Assembly (NCBI RefSeq): GCF_004664715.2
Contig: NC_051070.1
Location: forward strand, 44,402,456 to 44,466,455
DNA: 64,000 nucleotides
DNA from: Peromyscus leucopus
Taxonomy: Eukaryota; Chordata; Mammalia; Rodentia; Cricetidae
Reading direction: 5' to 3'
Under the pieces are notes generated by a model that was given only the letters and a program-made list of their open reading frames with translations, ran no database searches and was not told the DNA's origin. Shown piece after piece: positions 1 through 12,800 of the stretch. The position numbers and the translations under genes were made by a program. Within the stretch, counting starts at the first letter, position 1. Every line of letters begins with the position of its first letter.

Positions 1-116
1 CCCAGCCCCTAGCACATTTTTTTGGAGGATGGGAGTCATGCTAGAAATTGAATATAAGGCCTCTTACTTGCTAAGTAAACACTCTACCACTGAGCTGTAT
101 CCCAAACCAAGGGTAG
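1..116 (-). repeat. ID/B4-type SINE fragment
   Basis: The stretch with 'ctaccactgagctgtatccc' is the reverse complement of the tRNA-Ala-like ID body, preceded by the degenerate 'attgaatataaggcctc' segment. It may continue off the left edge. Confidence 0.6.
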
Positions 117-295
117 AGTGGTGAAAGAAATTTGGACAATTAAAAAGAAACCAAAGCAAAGTGCCTTAAGGGCATTTCAGGAATTAGAGAAACTTTACCC
201 AAAGTTCCACTGTGATAAAGTATAAATGCTTTTGAAAGATTTTTCCCTAAAGAAGAAGGAGCTGCTGGGACACTGTTTATACAAAGCAGCCTAGG

Positions 296-1020
296 TGGGG
301 CTGGAGAGATGAGATGGCTCAGAGGCTAAGGGTACTGTACTCTTCCAGAGGACCTGGGTTCAATGCCCAGCACCCACGTGGCTGCTTACAACCATCTGTA
401 ACTCCAGTTTCTGGAGATTGGACATACTCTTCTGGCCTCCGAGGGCACCAGGCATGCATGCATGTGGTAGACAGACACGTGTAACAGGCTTTTCCTTTTT
501 GGCCACCAACCAGCTCCCAAATCATGACACAGAGACTTCTTATTAGTTATGAATACTCGGCCTTATCTTAGCTCTTATTTTAATCTGCTTCTCTTATCTA
601 CGTTTTTGCCTCGGGACTTTTTACCTTTCTTTCTGTATATCTTACTTTCATACTGGCAGCTGCCTATCTAAGGCCCCTATTGGTCTAATAAAGAGCTGAA
701 CAGCCAATAGCTAGGCAGAGAGAGGATAGGCGGGGCTGGCAGGCAAAGAGTATAAATAGGAGGTGAGCTCTAGGCTTCAAAACAGCAACACACCTTTTCA
801 TAATTAAACAAATGCAGCAAAAACAAATGTAACGCATCTTTACATTAATAACAAAGGCAGCAGAAACAAATGTAACACACCTTTATTCAGTTAAAATAAT
901 ATTCTGCAGCCAGCATAAACACACGTAGCACATCTCTGCCTAGTTAAAATATTCCACAACAGACATGTATGCACGAAAGACACCCATACATGTAAAATAA
1001 AAATTAAATTTAAAAAAAAA
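296..1020 (+). repeat. B2 SINE, split by an LTR-like insertion
   Basis: A tRNA-derived B2 body starts at about 299 (GGGGCTGGAGAGATG...), with the 'cttccagaggacctgggttcaa' B-box region. It runs to 479, is interrupted at 480-958, and resumes at 959 with the B2 tail (acatgtatgca...taaaataaaaatt) and an A-rich end near 1020. Confidence 0.8.
480..958. mobile_element. LTR-like insertion inside the B2 (family A)
   Basis: The unit starts TGTAACAGG and ends ATTCCACA. It is flanked by ACAGACACG (471-479) and ACAGACATG (959-967), 8 of 9 identical, which look like a target-site duplication. The body shares the motifs 'cacagagact.cttatt' and 'aaaataatattc' with the copy at 28551-29012. Its 3' part has imperfect internal repeats (aaacaaatgtaac.ca.ctttA). 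No coding sequence. Confidence 0.6.
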
Positions 1021-1029
1021 AATGTTTTT

Positions 1030-1995
1030 TAAAACAGCACCCTATGAGCCCAGGCTGTTGGTCTCTGCATCTGTTTCCATCAGTTGCTGGGTGAATGCTC
1101 TCTGATGATCACGGGGCTAGGCAGCAATCTGAGTTTAGCAGAATGTCATTAGGAATCATTTCATTTGGCTAGCGGTGTTTGATTCTATCCTAGGTCTCTG
1201 GGCTGTCCATCCTCTGGGTCCCGGCCCTCCAGGCAGTGTCAGGCGTGGGCTCCCTCTCATGGTATGGGTCACAGGTTGGACCAGTCACTGGTCGGCCACT
1301 CCCACAATTTCTGCACCACCTTTACCCAGCACATGTTGCAGGCAGGACAAATTGTAGGTCAAAGGTTATGTGGCTGGGTTGGTGTCCCCAATTCCTCCAC
1401 TGGAAGTCTTGCCTAGTTACAGGAGATGGCTGGTTCAGGTTCCATATCCCCCACTGCTAGGAGTCTTAGCTAGGGTCACCCTCACAGATTCCTGAGAGTT
1501 TCCATTGTACTAGGTTTCTAGCTCATCTTAGAGGTGCCCCACCCCCACCCCATGCCAGTTGTCTCTCTAACCTGGGCTCGTAGAGGCTCACGGAGACTGA
1601 ACTGCCAAACCAGGGAGCCTGCATGGGACTGACCTAGGTCTTCTGCATGTATGTTACAGTTGTGTAGCTTGGTCTTCTTGTGGGACTCCTAACAGTAAGA
1701 GGGAGGGCTGTCTCTGACTCTGTTGCCTGCTTTTGGGATCCTTTCTTCCTACTGGGTTGCCTCGTCCAGCCTTAATAAGAGAAGAGATGCCTAGTCTCAC
1801 TGAAACATAGTATACCATGGCTGGCTGATATCCGTGGAAGGGCTGCCCTTTTCTGAAGAGAGAGGAGGAGGAGTGGATGGCGGGGGAAGGACTGGGAGGA
1901 GAGGAGGAGGGGAAACTGCGATCAGGATGTAAAAACAAAAATAAATAAATAAATACAAAAGTTAAAAACAAACAAAAACAAACCCACAGCACCTA
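1030..1995 (+). mobile_element. L1 (LINE-1) 3' end, rodent Lx-like, 5'-truncated
   Basis: The sequence resembles the rodent L1 3' UTR, including 'gttggtctctgcatctg' near the start and 'gtagcttggtcttcttgtgg' near 1664. It finishes with the G-rich polypurine segment (ggggaaggactgggagg) and an A-rich tail with ATAAATAAATAAAT at about 1940-1955. No ORF2 coding remains. Confidence 0.7.
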
Positions 1996-4900
1996 AGGGA
2001 AGTTCTCCCCCCACCCTGGGGCGTTCAGCCGCCACTGCTCTCAATCACCAAAAATCGAGTGTAGCTGTAACTCAGTGGGGCCTGCCTACTGCTTGAGCTG
2101 ATGAAAGTTCTTGGCATTTTCCATGTGGTGCTTGTTTTGTAAGCATGCAGAGTGCAAGAGTTATGAGGTCACACAGGCTTCCACCCAGATTTTTACGGAA
2201 GGCCAAAAAGATTAGGCAATGTGCGTTAGGGTAAGATCTCCCATATAGACCCCATACACAAAGCTATGAGTATGAAGCCTATGTTTCATAAAGACTGTAG
2301 GATATTGGAGATGTCAGAAGTGGAATGTCTGCTGAGGAACCCTGCAGTCAGTGAGCAGAGCCAGCCCAAACAATAAGCCACCTGAGCTGCAGGTGTCAGG
2401 GGCTACAAACAGCAAAGTCATGGGTGGGGGAGTGGGGGTGAGCTACCCCAGGACAATGGAGTCTGGACGGTGCTGCACACACACCAGACGACAGACAGAC
2501 TTAATGGGAGGTCCTGTCTACCTCCCATTGGTAGTCTCTCATTCCTCCCTTTTGGGGATATACTAAGAACACATGATTTCCTTTTTGACTTTACAGAGAT
2601 TCATGGCTGAGTTTGCCCTAAGTACCGGAGGAGACTTTGAATTTGGACTTTGGAATAACACTGGAGTGTCAAGATTGAAGGAACTCTTGGGTGCTAACTA
2701 AACACATTGTACCCATGAGATGGCAAGGAGCATTGGGGAGCCAGGGGCAGAATTTCATGAAATCTTTTACAGTTCACTATGAGTTCATGATCTGAACACT
2801 TGGTCCCTGATTGGTGGTCCTATTTGGGGAGGTTCTAGAACCTTTAGGGGTGAATCTTCCTGGAGGAAGCAGGTTACTGGGGTGTGTCCTTGGGGTATCT
2901 ATCTTCTCTAGCAGCCTACCGGCAAAATTCACTACTCCCAGGTAAGAGAAAGACTCGGGTCAAATGACATAAATGTTGAGGATTCTGGATAATACAGTGT
3001 GAGGGAGAGAAGGTTCTCCGCGTCTACAGAGTTCCATCTTGTAAGGCAATGTTAATCTCTGTTCTACAGTGAGGATCTAAACCAATCTCCCGATACTCTG
3101 CTCTCTCCAACAGCAAAATTGGCAAAGTGACTCCACCAGCATCTAGAACTTGGTTTAGAAAGCGCTCACAGACACACAGAATAAGTAGCTGTCCAAAAGC
3201 TGCTCTTTCAGCCTGGCTAGTTCAGAGCTGCTGAGGTACACTGGACACCAAGACCTTGGATTGTGGCGATGACAAAGCCAGCTAACACTTGTTGAATGCT
3301 TACTATCTTCTAAGTCCTTCACACGGCCTCAAAATGACCCTCTAAAACAGACTTTCAAATGAGAAAACCTGTGCCTCTGAGAAAGTTTTTATGCATGACA
3401 GAATTTATTAAAGACACATGAAAAATTGGGAGAAGAAAAGCACTCTACACAGAGCTAAATCCTTATTAGGTATAATATTAGCTGCCAGGAGGTGCCAAGG
3501 CAAAATCCACTGAAAATAAAATCACAAGGGTTGCAAACGTCCTCCATAATCCACCAGGCCTTCTCCCCAGGCAACTTTCTTTCTCTTATCACAAAAGTCC
3601 CTGAAGAATCACAGAACCACATGGAGCCTGTCAGAGTGAGCATCTCCACCGAGACCACTGAAATTCTGTAGTGTATCACAATAACCTTTACTTCATCAAG
3701 TCCCCCAGGGGATTCACCTCCTGCCCCTCTCCTCATTCTTTCCATTGTAAGGTTGGCCATGGTGGAAGTATCCACAATCCAGGTATTGTGGGGGCAGAAG
3801 CAGGAAGACAGAGTCCAAAGGCAGTCTGTACTACATACTGAGATCTCAAAAAAGAGTTTTAAAGAACTTTATAATAAAGTTATCATATGCAATGTCAAAA
3901 TAGAACAAATAATCGTGAAGACAAATATATAAAGAACTAGCAGCAACCAATAAGAATAATGCAAACACCCAAACAGAAATACACACTGGATATGTAGATA
4001 GGCAATTCACAGAAAACTAAAACTAATGAACACAGTTCGAGGAAATGCTCAACCACCCAATGACTTAGGTAATGAAAATCAGAGTGAGAAGCCAGTCCTC
4101 AGATGTGAGATCTGCAAGAAATTTTCAAATTTGGTGACGCTGGGTGGGGAAGGAAACAGTACTCCAATATTACCAGGGACAGAGGTGCAAACTGGTGCAA
4201 ATGCTTTGAGGGGTTTCTAGTTCTCATCATTTACCCTGTCTTCTCGTGTATCTTAGGGGCCTCATACAAAGGTGTTTGTGCTAAGGCCTCAATGTTTATG
4301 TACCAGCAAAATCCGACTCTGAGGTAATGTCATGAAGAGGTAGGGCCCTTGGGAAATGGTTAATTCATAGGCGTAGAGCCTCCTGAATGAAATTAGTACC
4401 CTTATGAAACAGGCCCAAGGGTGGAAAATGGGATCCATGACACCCAATCAATTGGCAATTGGCTTTACTGTGAACTTACCAGCTATAAAAATGTAAGGAA
4501 TACATTTCATTGTTTATAAACTATCTAGTTGTGAACTCAAGTTCAGAAGGAGAAGCAGCCACATTAAACATTCTACAAGGCTGACTGACTGATTGAAACT
4601 CCAGTGATAATAGAGAGCTAAGAAGTCACAGGCTGGGAACCGAATATCTTGGAATACATTTAGCACCCTAAACAACTATTTGTTGTCTACCTCTGTGTGT
4701 GACCCAACATCCTTGTGCTACTGGTAAATATTTTTTAGACTGTACTCACAGACCCCTAGCTCCCACAACCCAAAGGCTAAGAATAGCATCAGAGAGCATC
4801 AGAGACCTCTAGGAGAAATTTCCCTGCTTTTCTGTAACCACCTACCTGATGTTCCACCAATGTCTGAAAAGTGCCTTGTTTCATGATTTTATTTGTTCTA

Positions 4901-5215
4901 TTACTATTGTAAAAAAAAAAGCTTCATGAAACTATTACTACATCAGAACATGAATCTGTGTTTCTGCTCCACAATCATTCATATTCGCCTGCAGAATAAA
5001 CTTCCTCTGACTCCTTTGTGGTAAGAGCTGTATTTTTACATCGCCATAGTTTATAGTATTTTGTTACAATAACCCAAATAGATGTTTGTTAATATTTTTA
5101 AAGAGAAAATACTAATAGGAGAATTACAAAATAGACCAAGAAGAAATACATGTACTATAATCTCTTTATTGAGGTGTATGTTGTTGGGGGAGGTTATTGG
5201 TTTGTATTTGGGGTT
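1996..5215. other. Intronic sequence without genes; a few decayed repeat fragments
   Basis: No exon-like or RNA gene signal seen. About 2790-2895 resembles part of the same dispersed LTR-like repeat found at 58.1-58.8 kb (gattggtggtcctatttggggaggtt). About 3780-3860 is a weak B1 remnant. About 4255-4425 (aaaggtgtttgtgctaaggcct ... cccttatgaaacaggccc) resembles an ancient mammalian repeat. The remainder is unrecognised. Confidence 0.45.
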
Positions 5216-5412
5216 GGGTTTTTTGTTATTGTTGTTGCTATTTAAGATGGGGTCTCAAGTATCCCAGGCTGGCTTCCATCTGACTATGGACCCAAAATTC
5301 TAATATTATGGCACACACCACCTCATCCAGTTTATGCAGTGTTGAAGATCAAACCAAAAGCTTTATGAATGTTGGCAAGCACTCCACCAATGGAACTACA
5401 TCTCCAATCACC
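5216..5412 (-). repeat. B4-type SINE (B1 part plus ID part)
   Basis: In reverse orientation there is a B1-like segment (gatggggtctcaagtatccc ... ccaccacctc..), followed by the ID-like part (tggcaagcactccaccaatg). The order matches the B4 chimera of ID and B1. Confidence 0.6.
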
Positions 5413-5566
5413 TTTACGAAGGTTTTAAAAAAAGAAAGTTTTCCTCAGTATTTAGAACTGAACATCTGATCTTTCCACTAAAAACTGTACTCTATAGTTG
5501 TACTAATGGCAACTTGAAATCATTCTTTTCCGTCTTACAACCCAACCCAGGATAGTCCTAGGCAGC

Positions 5567-5568
<2 letters not shown>

Positions 5569-5620
<52 letters not shown>
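5569..5620. repeat. (AC)n microsatellite
   Basis: About 26 uninterrupted AC units. Confidence 0.95.
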
Positions 5621-5622
<2 letters not shown>

Positions 5623-5820
5623 ACTGCTTCAGGTTTGGTTCTTCACAATCTAGCTTCAACTGAGTTGCTGTAACAACCAAATAAAATCAGAGACAAGTCA
5701 TGATGTTATTCTCTGGGCTTTGTAATGACCTAGAAAGGGTGTTTCTAATCTGACTTCTGCATTTCCTCACTGATCTCTTCTCCAACTATTCCCACTCATT
5801 CAGCTCCAGCCGCAATGGTC

Positions 5821-6235
5821 TCAGTTGGGGCTTTTATTGTTGTGATAAAAATCTCATAATTAAAATCAGCTTGGGGAAGAAAGGGTTTATTTGGCTTACA
5901 CTTCCACATCTTAGTCCATCATTAAAAGAACTCAGAAGAGGAACTCAAACAGAGCTGGAACCTGGAGGCAGGAGCTGATGCTGCCATGGAGTGATGCTGC
6001 TTACTGGCTTGCTCCCCATGACTTGCTCAGCGTGCTTTCTTATAGCATCTAGGACCCCTGGGCCAGGGGTAGCACCACTCACAGTGAGCTGGGCCTTCCC
6101 ACATCCATCATCAATCAAGAAAATACATCACAGGTGTGCCCGCAGGCCAGTCTGGTGGGGGCATTTTTCCACCTGAGATTCCCTCTTCCCAAATGACTCT
6201 GACTTGTGTCGAGTTGACATGAACAGAATATGCCC
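5821..6235 (+). repeat. Dispersed LTR-like repeat (family D)
   Basis: It runs from 'attgttgtgataaaaatctc' through 'ggcttgctccccatgacttgctcag' to 'cttgtgtcgagttgacatg'. The same ordered blocks recur at 10106-10490 and 21310-21735, so these are three copies of one dispersed rodent element. The family name is uncertain. Confidence 0.6.
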
Positions 6236-7745
6236 CCAAAACGTTCTAGTCCTTCATTTTAACCTTTCAAACACGAATGTGTTTCATAACCTTAAGCTAA
6301 GCATGCCCCAAAATACAGCCATCTTTCCTTCTTGAACTATAAAGTGAGCATGCTCAGGGATGTACTCACAAAATACTTTCCTATATGGCTATATACAGAC
6401 TGCCAGGGGAAAACAATCTCCATGCTTCCTTCCTTTTCTTCAGAGAGGGCATTGCTTTGGAGGTGACTCCATGAGGTCCTTACCTGTTACACTTGAGAAA
6501 TTCTTCTCCACTCTTATTGCTTGAGCCTGCCTGGTCTGGGCCTCACATCCGGTAAAATGCCCATTTACTGCACTTCGCTATGTGATAAAGGTGAAGGTGG
6601 GAGCCGAATCAAGAAGAACAAGGGGAATGCAGCACTCTACAGCTAACACTCGCAGAAAGTCAGGACCACCCATAGGCCCGAGGGCTTGGGAGAGAGCAAG
6701 CAGATCAGGTACCTAAGTCAGGTCCCCTCCTAACACTTCTGTCCTTTGTGGAAGAACACAGCAAAGCTACGGGAGTGACCTAGCGAGGAGGGAGCTGGGA
6801 AATAACTGTTTAAAAAAATCTCAACAGAACTGAGAGTACAGATAATTAACATGCTCATCTCCATAAGTTATGAAAGAAGCAGGGGATAAATGGCTACAGA
6901 ACTTAGGAAGCTGCTTCCTGGTCCTTTGGCCAAGACAAGGGGTAGAGGTGAGGACAGGGACCCTGGACCCACTCATACCACTTAACCTACATGCAAATAA
7001 CAGCATGATACATTTTTTTAATGCATCTGTAACATTAGCCAAAATGTAATGGGCTGGGCATTAACACAAGCCTCAGTAAGTTTCCAAGGATTGAAATCCT
7101 TAAGTATGTTTCTTGACCATAATGCAATTAAATTAGAAATCAATTACAAAAAAGTAAATGAAAGATCCCCAAACATTTAACCATCAAACTCGAGCCTTTT
7201 TAAAAACACAAAGGAAGAAACCACAATGGAAATGTTCTCATTGAGAAATGAGGCGTGATCAATCAACCATGTCTCCTGCAGACAAAGAGGAGGAGGCATG
7301 GCGTGGAGACCAAGCAGGCCTTTCATCATTACTGCCTTAAAATCACGAGCTTGTCCGTCTCTGGCTAGAGCACTGGACTTAGGAGCCATCTAACTCACAC
7401 CAATAGCTCTGCCCTTAGCACAACTCCTAAATGTCTGCTTTGGCCCGTCACTCTCCCCCGAGCTGCACAGCTGCACACACACGCACACGCACAAACACAG
7501 TCCAGACACCTTCACTTGAACCCGAGAGAGTGGACTGTACTCTCTGCCCTTGCATTCCTGCCCCAGTGACGGCCCTGAGCCGTCAGCCTCCTGCCTTCTA
7601 CACCTCTCATGCAGCTCTCTTCTTCCTCAGCGGCTCCTCGGCAGCGTCACCTCCTCCACCGAATCTTGCCCAGCTTTTCCTGACACGATCTCCTCCATGC
7701 CTTCCTGCAAGCATTTCTCGAGTTGTATTATAACTACTGACTGGG
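6236..7745. other. Intronic sequence, nothing recognised
   Basis: No SINE, LTR, exon or RNA gene is recognised. There are short C-rich open frames at 7431-7885 on the plus strand, but they lack splice signals and familiar domains. Confidence 0.4.
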
Positions 7746-7746
7746 A

Positions 7747-7928
7747 AGCTGGAGAGATGACTTGGCACCTGCTGCTCTTCCAGGGCACACAGGTTCCATT
7801 CCTAGTCCCATCTGGCAGCTCACAACTGCCTGAAACTCCAGTTCCAGGGTATTCAATGCCCTCTTCTGGCCTTCATGGGCACTAGGCACACAAGTGGTAC
7901 ATGTACATATATGCAGGCAAAACACTTA
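7747..7928 (+). repeat. B2 SINE
   Basis: A B2 body with 'agctggagagatgacttggc', 'gctcttccagggcacacagg' and 'gccctcttctggccttcatg', ending in 'atgcaggcaaaacac'. Confidence 0.8.
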
Positions 7929-8335
7929 TGTTGTGTGATATTTTGTTTGTGTTCTGACAAATAAAGCTTACCTAGAGATCAGAGGGTGGGGCCAGCCACT
8001 AGTTAACCATTGAGGCCAGGCAGTGGTGGCTCACACCTTTAATCCCAGCACTTGGGAGGCTCATGCTTTCGATCCCAGCACTTGGAAGACTCATGCCTTT
8101 GATCTCAGCACTTAGGAGGCTCACACCTTTAATCTCAGCACAACTGGGAGGTGGAGACAGGAATATAAGGTGGGTGGAGGATCTCAGCCCCCATTCCGTT
8201 TGAGGGTTTGTAGAGGTAAGAACTTTCTAGTGGCTGCTGTTCTGCTTCTCTGATTTTTCAGATTATTACCCCAATATCTGATGCCTAATTTTAATTGATA
8301 AGACTAATTAGGATCATACTTCACACCTATACTTG
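7929..8335 (-). mobile_element. LTR-like element with embedded B1-like units (family C)
   Basis: It starts TGTGATATTTTG..., carries 'acaaataaagcttacctaga' near 7958, then four B1-like blocks repeating 'cacctttaatcccagcactt' variants at about 8029-8150, then 'accccaatatctgatgcc'. It is the reverse complement of the copy at 43956-44432, where the element reads 5'-TG to CA-3'. The tandem B1-like core is part of the family, because both copies have it. Confidence 0.6.
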
Positions 8336-8880
8336 TAAATTTTTAATTAATTTAAAAGTTAATAATAAGTACTTACTGTTCTTCCTATTTGACAATGTCT
8401 TGGGATGAAGTTATATGAGCACTTTCCAAGGATATAGAGCACAGCAGTCTTTCAGAACCCATTTTCAGACTTCCACTTCCAAGTGTTCAGAATCTCCTCT
8501 TCTCCAACTTTTTTACTACAGTACATTGTGTCAAGGCATCAACTATGTGTGTAGTCAAAACCAGCATCCTTTAAACACTAGAACACTATTCAAGGCAACG
8601 TAAATAAAATTGTCCCCAGATATTAATGTTTATACTAAAAGCCAAGATTTGCTTTAGAGCTATTTTGGTCTGTGCTGGCTCATGTCAAATGAAGCATTTT
8701 ATAGAGTAAGGAAGTGAGTATTATCAATGACCCAAGATGGGAAATGTCAGAGAGCAAAGCATAGAAAACTGCAAATACAGCTTCTTAACACACTTGAAGA
8801 TAAGCTAACTGTTCAGTTTATCTCAATTCTTATCTTGAAAACATGCTACTGCTTTTTTAAAAATTCACTGTTGACAGACA
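8336..8880. other. Intronic sequence, nothing recognised
   Basis: AT-rich sequence with no exon or repeat signal recognised. Confidence 0.4.
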
Positions 8881-8881
8881 G

Positions 8882-9055
8882 CAAGATGGCATTGGGGGTG
8901 GGGCGGTGCAGGAGCAGTACTTGGCCTCTAACCCTGAAGACCTGAGTAAATCCCTGGACCTATACAGTGGAAGGAGAGAACCAACTCCTGAAAGCTGACC
9001 TGACCTCTGTGCACATATGCACACTCACACAAAAAATAGTCATAAGATACATTTT
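8882..9055 (+). repeat. B3/B2-like SINE
   Basis: A degenerate head (ggagcagtacttggcctcta) with the characteristic 3' half 'ggaaggagagaaccaactcc' and a CA-rich end. Confidence 0.55.
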
Positions 9056-10105
9056 TAAGAGCACTGCTGAACAATTGAAGTATTTCATATACTTGATAAT
9101 TGATGCTGATCCATTTAATGTAATGAATAGTTCCTAGCAGAGAACTATAAAACTTTTCACAACAGTCTGGCTGAATATCAGAGGTAACTCAAGTGTCTCA
9201 GAACAATTACGTACCTTTCAACTAGATAGGCAAAAACTTATACTTGAATAACACCGTGAAATATCCAATCCCATTAGTCATTCCACTGTACAAAACTCCA
9301 TTTCCACGCTTTTGTTATGACAATGTTGAATACCAGCCTCTGCACCAATTAGTTTTCTATTTCACTAACTACATCAAAAGTATGAGCATGGCGCTTTAAA
9401 AATTAACAAATTTATTTCCAATTCTTATAAGTGATTTTTATTTAATTATTCCCCAAACCCGATTTAATAGAACACCATGCCTCCACCATAGTCCTTGATT
9501 CATGAAAATCTTACCTTAATATTGTATTCTTTTTATCAGTTTAAAAAAGATCAAAGCTATAAGATCATTTACTATGAAAATGTCACCAATGTAATGAATG
9601 CATGGCATATATAAAGAAAATAGTCAAAAATGTAACCACAAATGTAACTTTTTGCTTTGCTGGTTTAGCAAACCAGTTCACAGATGTCCCATCTATTTCT
9701 CAATAGTTTTTGAAATTTTCATTCATTAAACTATATCACACTCAGTTTAACTAAAAGGCAAAACTATTTTTTCTGTCAGAAAGGCTAACTTGAAGTGATT
9801 GGTTTGACAGTACAGAAACCTTTGTTTAATAGTGAAAACTTTAAGAATTTGACAAAATGTATTTAAATATGTCATAGACTAAACTATTTTTTCAATATTA
9901 AAAAAAACTGCATTGGTAAAAGTACATTGAAAGCAATATTTTTCGTTTGTCCCCAAATCCTGGTAAAAAGAGACTAAATAAGGAGCCATCAAAAAAAAGA
10001 AGCCATTTGATAAATTTTAGTGAACTGATGTTAATGACCCTCCAAGATATTAAGACACAAATAACGTCACTAGCCGAGCATACCACTCTTCTACAAGTCA
10101 GATGG
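9056..10105. other. AT-rich intronic sequence, nothing recognised
   Basis: No SINE body, LTR ends or exon signal seen. Confidence 0.4.
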
Positions 10106-10490
10106 TTTCTGTCTGTCCTAGTCACCTTCTGAGGCTGTGATAAAGACCATGACCATAAGGAATTTTGGGAGAAAAGGGTTTATTCCATCTCACAGGTTTG
10201 AACCTATCACTGAGGTAAGCATAGGAAGTACTTCACAGTAGGAAGTACTGAGGCAGGAATTAAGGCACAAGGTCACTGAGAAACACAGCTTACTGGCTTG
10301 CTTCCCATGGCTTGCTTAGCCTGCTTCCTTACACAACACAGGACCACCAGCCCAGGCACCACTCACAACGGGCAGGGCCAACCCACAATCACTAATCAAG
10401 ACCAGTCTGATGAAGGCAATTCCTTGAGTGAGGTTGCCTCTTTCCCAACGACCCCAGTTTGTGTCCAGTTGATGAAAATCAAATCAGCTC
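10106..10490 (+). repeat. Dispersed LTR-like repeat (family D)
   Basis: Same block order as 5821-6235: 'ggctgtgataaagaccatga', 'ggcttgcttcccatggcttg', 'caggaccaccagcccaggca', 'cagtttgtgtccagttgatg'. Confidence 0.6.
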
Positions 10491-11530
10491 TATGTCAGTT
10501 ACCAACAAAATTGAATAAGGCCCTGAGCAAGCTGCCAATTAATACAGATCAATATATTACTGTTGATATATAATTTAGAAAGTCTGGAAAGACCTGAATG
10601 ATACTGCTACATCAGAACTGCTTACATTCTAGTAATAATTAGCATTCAACTGAGGGCTAGTAATCGTATTAATAAATTAATTAATATTAAGTAATATTTA
10701 GCTGAGAGAATAGCTCATCATTAAAGGGTGTCATTCCAAAGAGTTATCAACTTGTATAACACTGATGTCATGTTGAACAAATATGTACTGTAACAAAAAG
10801 GTTTAATGAAACATTCAGATTTTTTGTTGCAGAAAAGTAATATAAAATAAAACTTCTAAGACAAAGAGCATATTCAGATAAAATCATTACATATAGAAGT
10901 AAGTAAAGCTGAAATTCAAACTCAAGGAAATAAAGGAATAAGGAGCATCTGATGGCCAAGAGCGTCTAGTCTTTCCAAACAGACATCAGCAAACAAACCA
11001 CTGTGGTAATCTACTTCCACTAAGAGAGCTGATCAAAAGAATACGAAACAAATCTCATCTTAAACGTCGGTGTTAACAGTATACTAGAAACAAGAGCCTT
11101 TGTTACCATTTGTACCAATCAGGAAAACTTTTAGGTAACAACCTAAAAATGCACAAAGCACACATATTTGCAAATCCTTTTAGCAGATGAGGAAAATGTT
11201 TAAAGGCTTGAGGACTACTGTTTAGTCTTCAAGAGTGTTTTTCTTGTTAGAGGGTGGATGTTTTCATCATCACTATATCCTGTGCCAAATACAGAATTGC
11301 AAACTCTCCATATTCAACAAATGTTTGACAAGTGAACAAATGATTCGTTTTAAATTAACTACTGAGAGATTGTTTTCAGCCCTGAATAGTAATTTTCCTG
11401 CATCTTTTGAACATATACTATTTATAGACATGCTCCTAAGTCAAGCCATTTATAACAGGTCTATTTAAATGAGGTGGCTTAAAGGGGAATGTGAAAATCA
11501 ATGGGGAACAGTTTATGCAGAAGAAACCAG
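10491..11530. other. AT-rich intronic sequence, nothing recognised
   Basis: No repeat family, exon or RNA gene recognised. Confidence 0.4.
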
Positions 11531-11539
11531 GGCAGGCTT

Positions 11540-11963
11540 CTCTTAGGGCAAGAATCTTAAAGTAGGATGCAGTCACACGAGCAGGTAATCCTAGAGGAGT
11601 GCCACAAATCCCAGGCTGCTCAAGACCGCACTGCAAGATTAGTCCTCAAAAAAACCAAATCATTAAAAAAAAAAAAAAAAAAAAAAGCCAGGTGTGGGGA
11701 TCCACACCTTTAATCCCAGCAGTCAGAGGCTCATCAGTTCTCAGTGAGTCTGAGGCCAGCCTGGTCTGCTACATAAGATCCTGTAAAGAAATAAAGAGAG
11801 ACAGGGGTTGGGTGTAGGCATGGTGGCACACCTAACCCTGCACAGAGGAGGGAAGGGAGGCAGAAGGATCCAAAGTTCAAGGATGCCATTGGCAACATAC
11901 AAAGCTTGAAGTTAGCCTAGACTATGAGAGACCCTGACTCAAAAAAAAAAAAAAAAAATTGAT
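11540..11963 (+). repeat. Tandem cluster of two or three B1-related SINEs
   Basis: A diverged B1-like segment with a 23-base A-run (about 11540-11686) is followed by a clear B1 (11687-11805: gccaggtgtggggatccaca, cctttaatcccagcag). A third unit (11806-11958: 'aggcatggtggcacacctaa' to 'gaccctgactc') ends in an A-tail. All lie in the same orientation. The first is the least certain. Confidence 0.65.
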
Positions 11964-12679
11964 GGTGGGGGTGCTTAAAATATTCAGTGACAACTACTAG
12001 AATAATTAGAGTAATCAGAACAAGCCCATTTAAAAAGTAAGTACAATGTTGCTGAGTATTTAATTGCACTTATATAACAAATAATGCAAAAATACATGTA
12101 AGCAAAATCCATGTATTGCACAAAATTGTCACAGATACCTATAGTCAATTATTATATGTCTTATTCAGACATGGAACAAATATGCTTGAAGATTTTAATT
12201 AAAAAGAATCCAGAAAAGCTAAGACCTTCCAAATGAAATTAAATTTAGAAAATATTTATAGAATTGTAATTTTATTTCTTAGAATGTATTTTATTTAAAG
12301 GGATTTCTCAAAGGTGTATAAGAAAAAATTATGTTTAAGATAATAAGGTACCTTATACACGGTAATTAATCTTACACAAACCCCTTTGGAGATTACTCAT
12401 TCCATGCACAGCTGTTATGTTTAAATGCCCTGGATTCTTTACTCATTCTCTGACATCAAAATCCCTGTCTCCAACAGAGACCCTAACCCTGACCTTTTAC
12501 CCTATACTCCTAGAGATGAAGTCCCTGCATAGAATAGCCAGAATATCCCACCCTCAGGCCACAGCAACTGTTTCAAAGATGAAGAGGTACCTGAAGACTT
12601 GACATAGAGAGCTCAGAAATTTAACAATGGTAACAGGAAAGGATGCTGTTTCTTTAACATTGTGAAATTCAAAGGCAGT
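11964..12679. other. AT-rich intronic sequence, nothing recognised
   Basis: No repeat, exon or RNA gene recognised. Confidence 0.4.
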
Positions 12680-12800
12680 ACAGGTCTGGCACGTTGGTAC
12701 ACACCTTTAGTCCCAGGGCCTGGAAGGTGATATCTACGAATTCCAGGCCAGCCAAGGCTACAGAGTGAGACCTGGTCTCAAAACAAACAAACAAAAAATA
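12680..12800 (+). repeat. B1 SINE
   Basis: 'ggtacacacctttagtccca' to 'gagacctggtctc', then a CAAA-rich tail. Confidence 0.75.

Noticed and set aside
1654..1992. 112-codon minus-strand open frame with a hydrophobic N-terminus
   Set aside because: It is antisense to an L1 3' UTR; the hydrophobic stretch comes from the A-rich tail and polypurine segment.
5397..5407. ATTGGAGATGT on the minus strand as a possible Vwa8 exon 2 match
   Set aside because: The short similarity lies inside the ID-like part of a B4 SINE and does not extend into coding sequence with splice sites.
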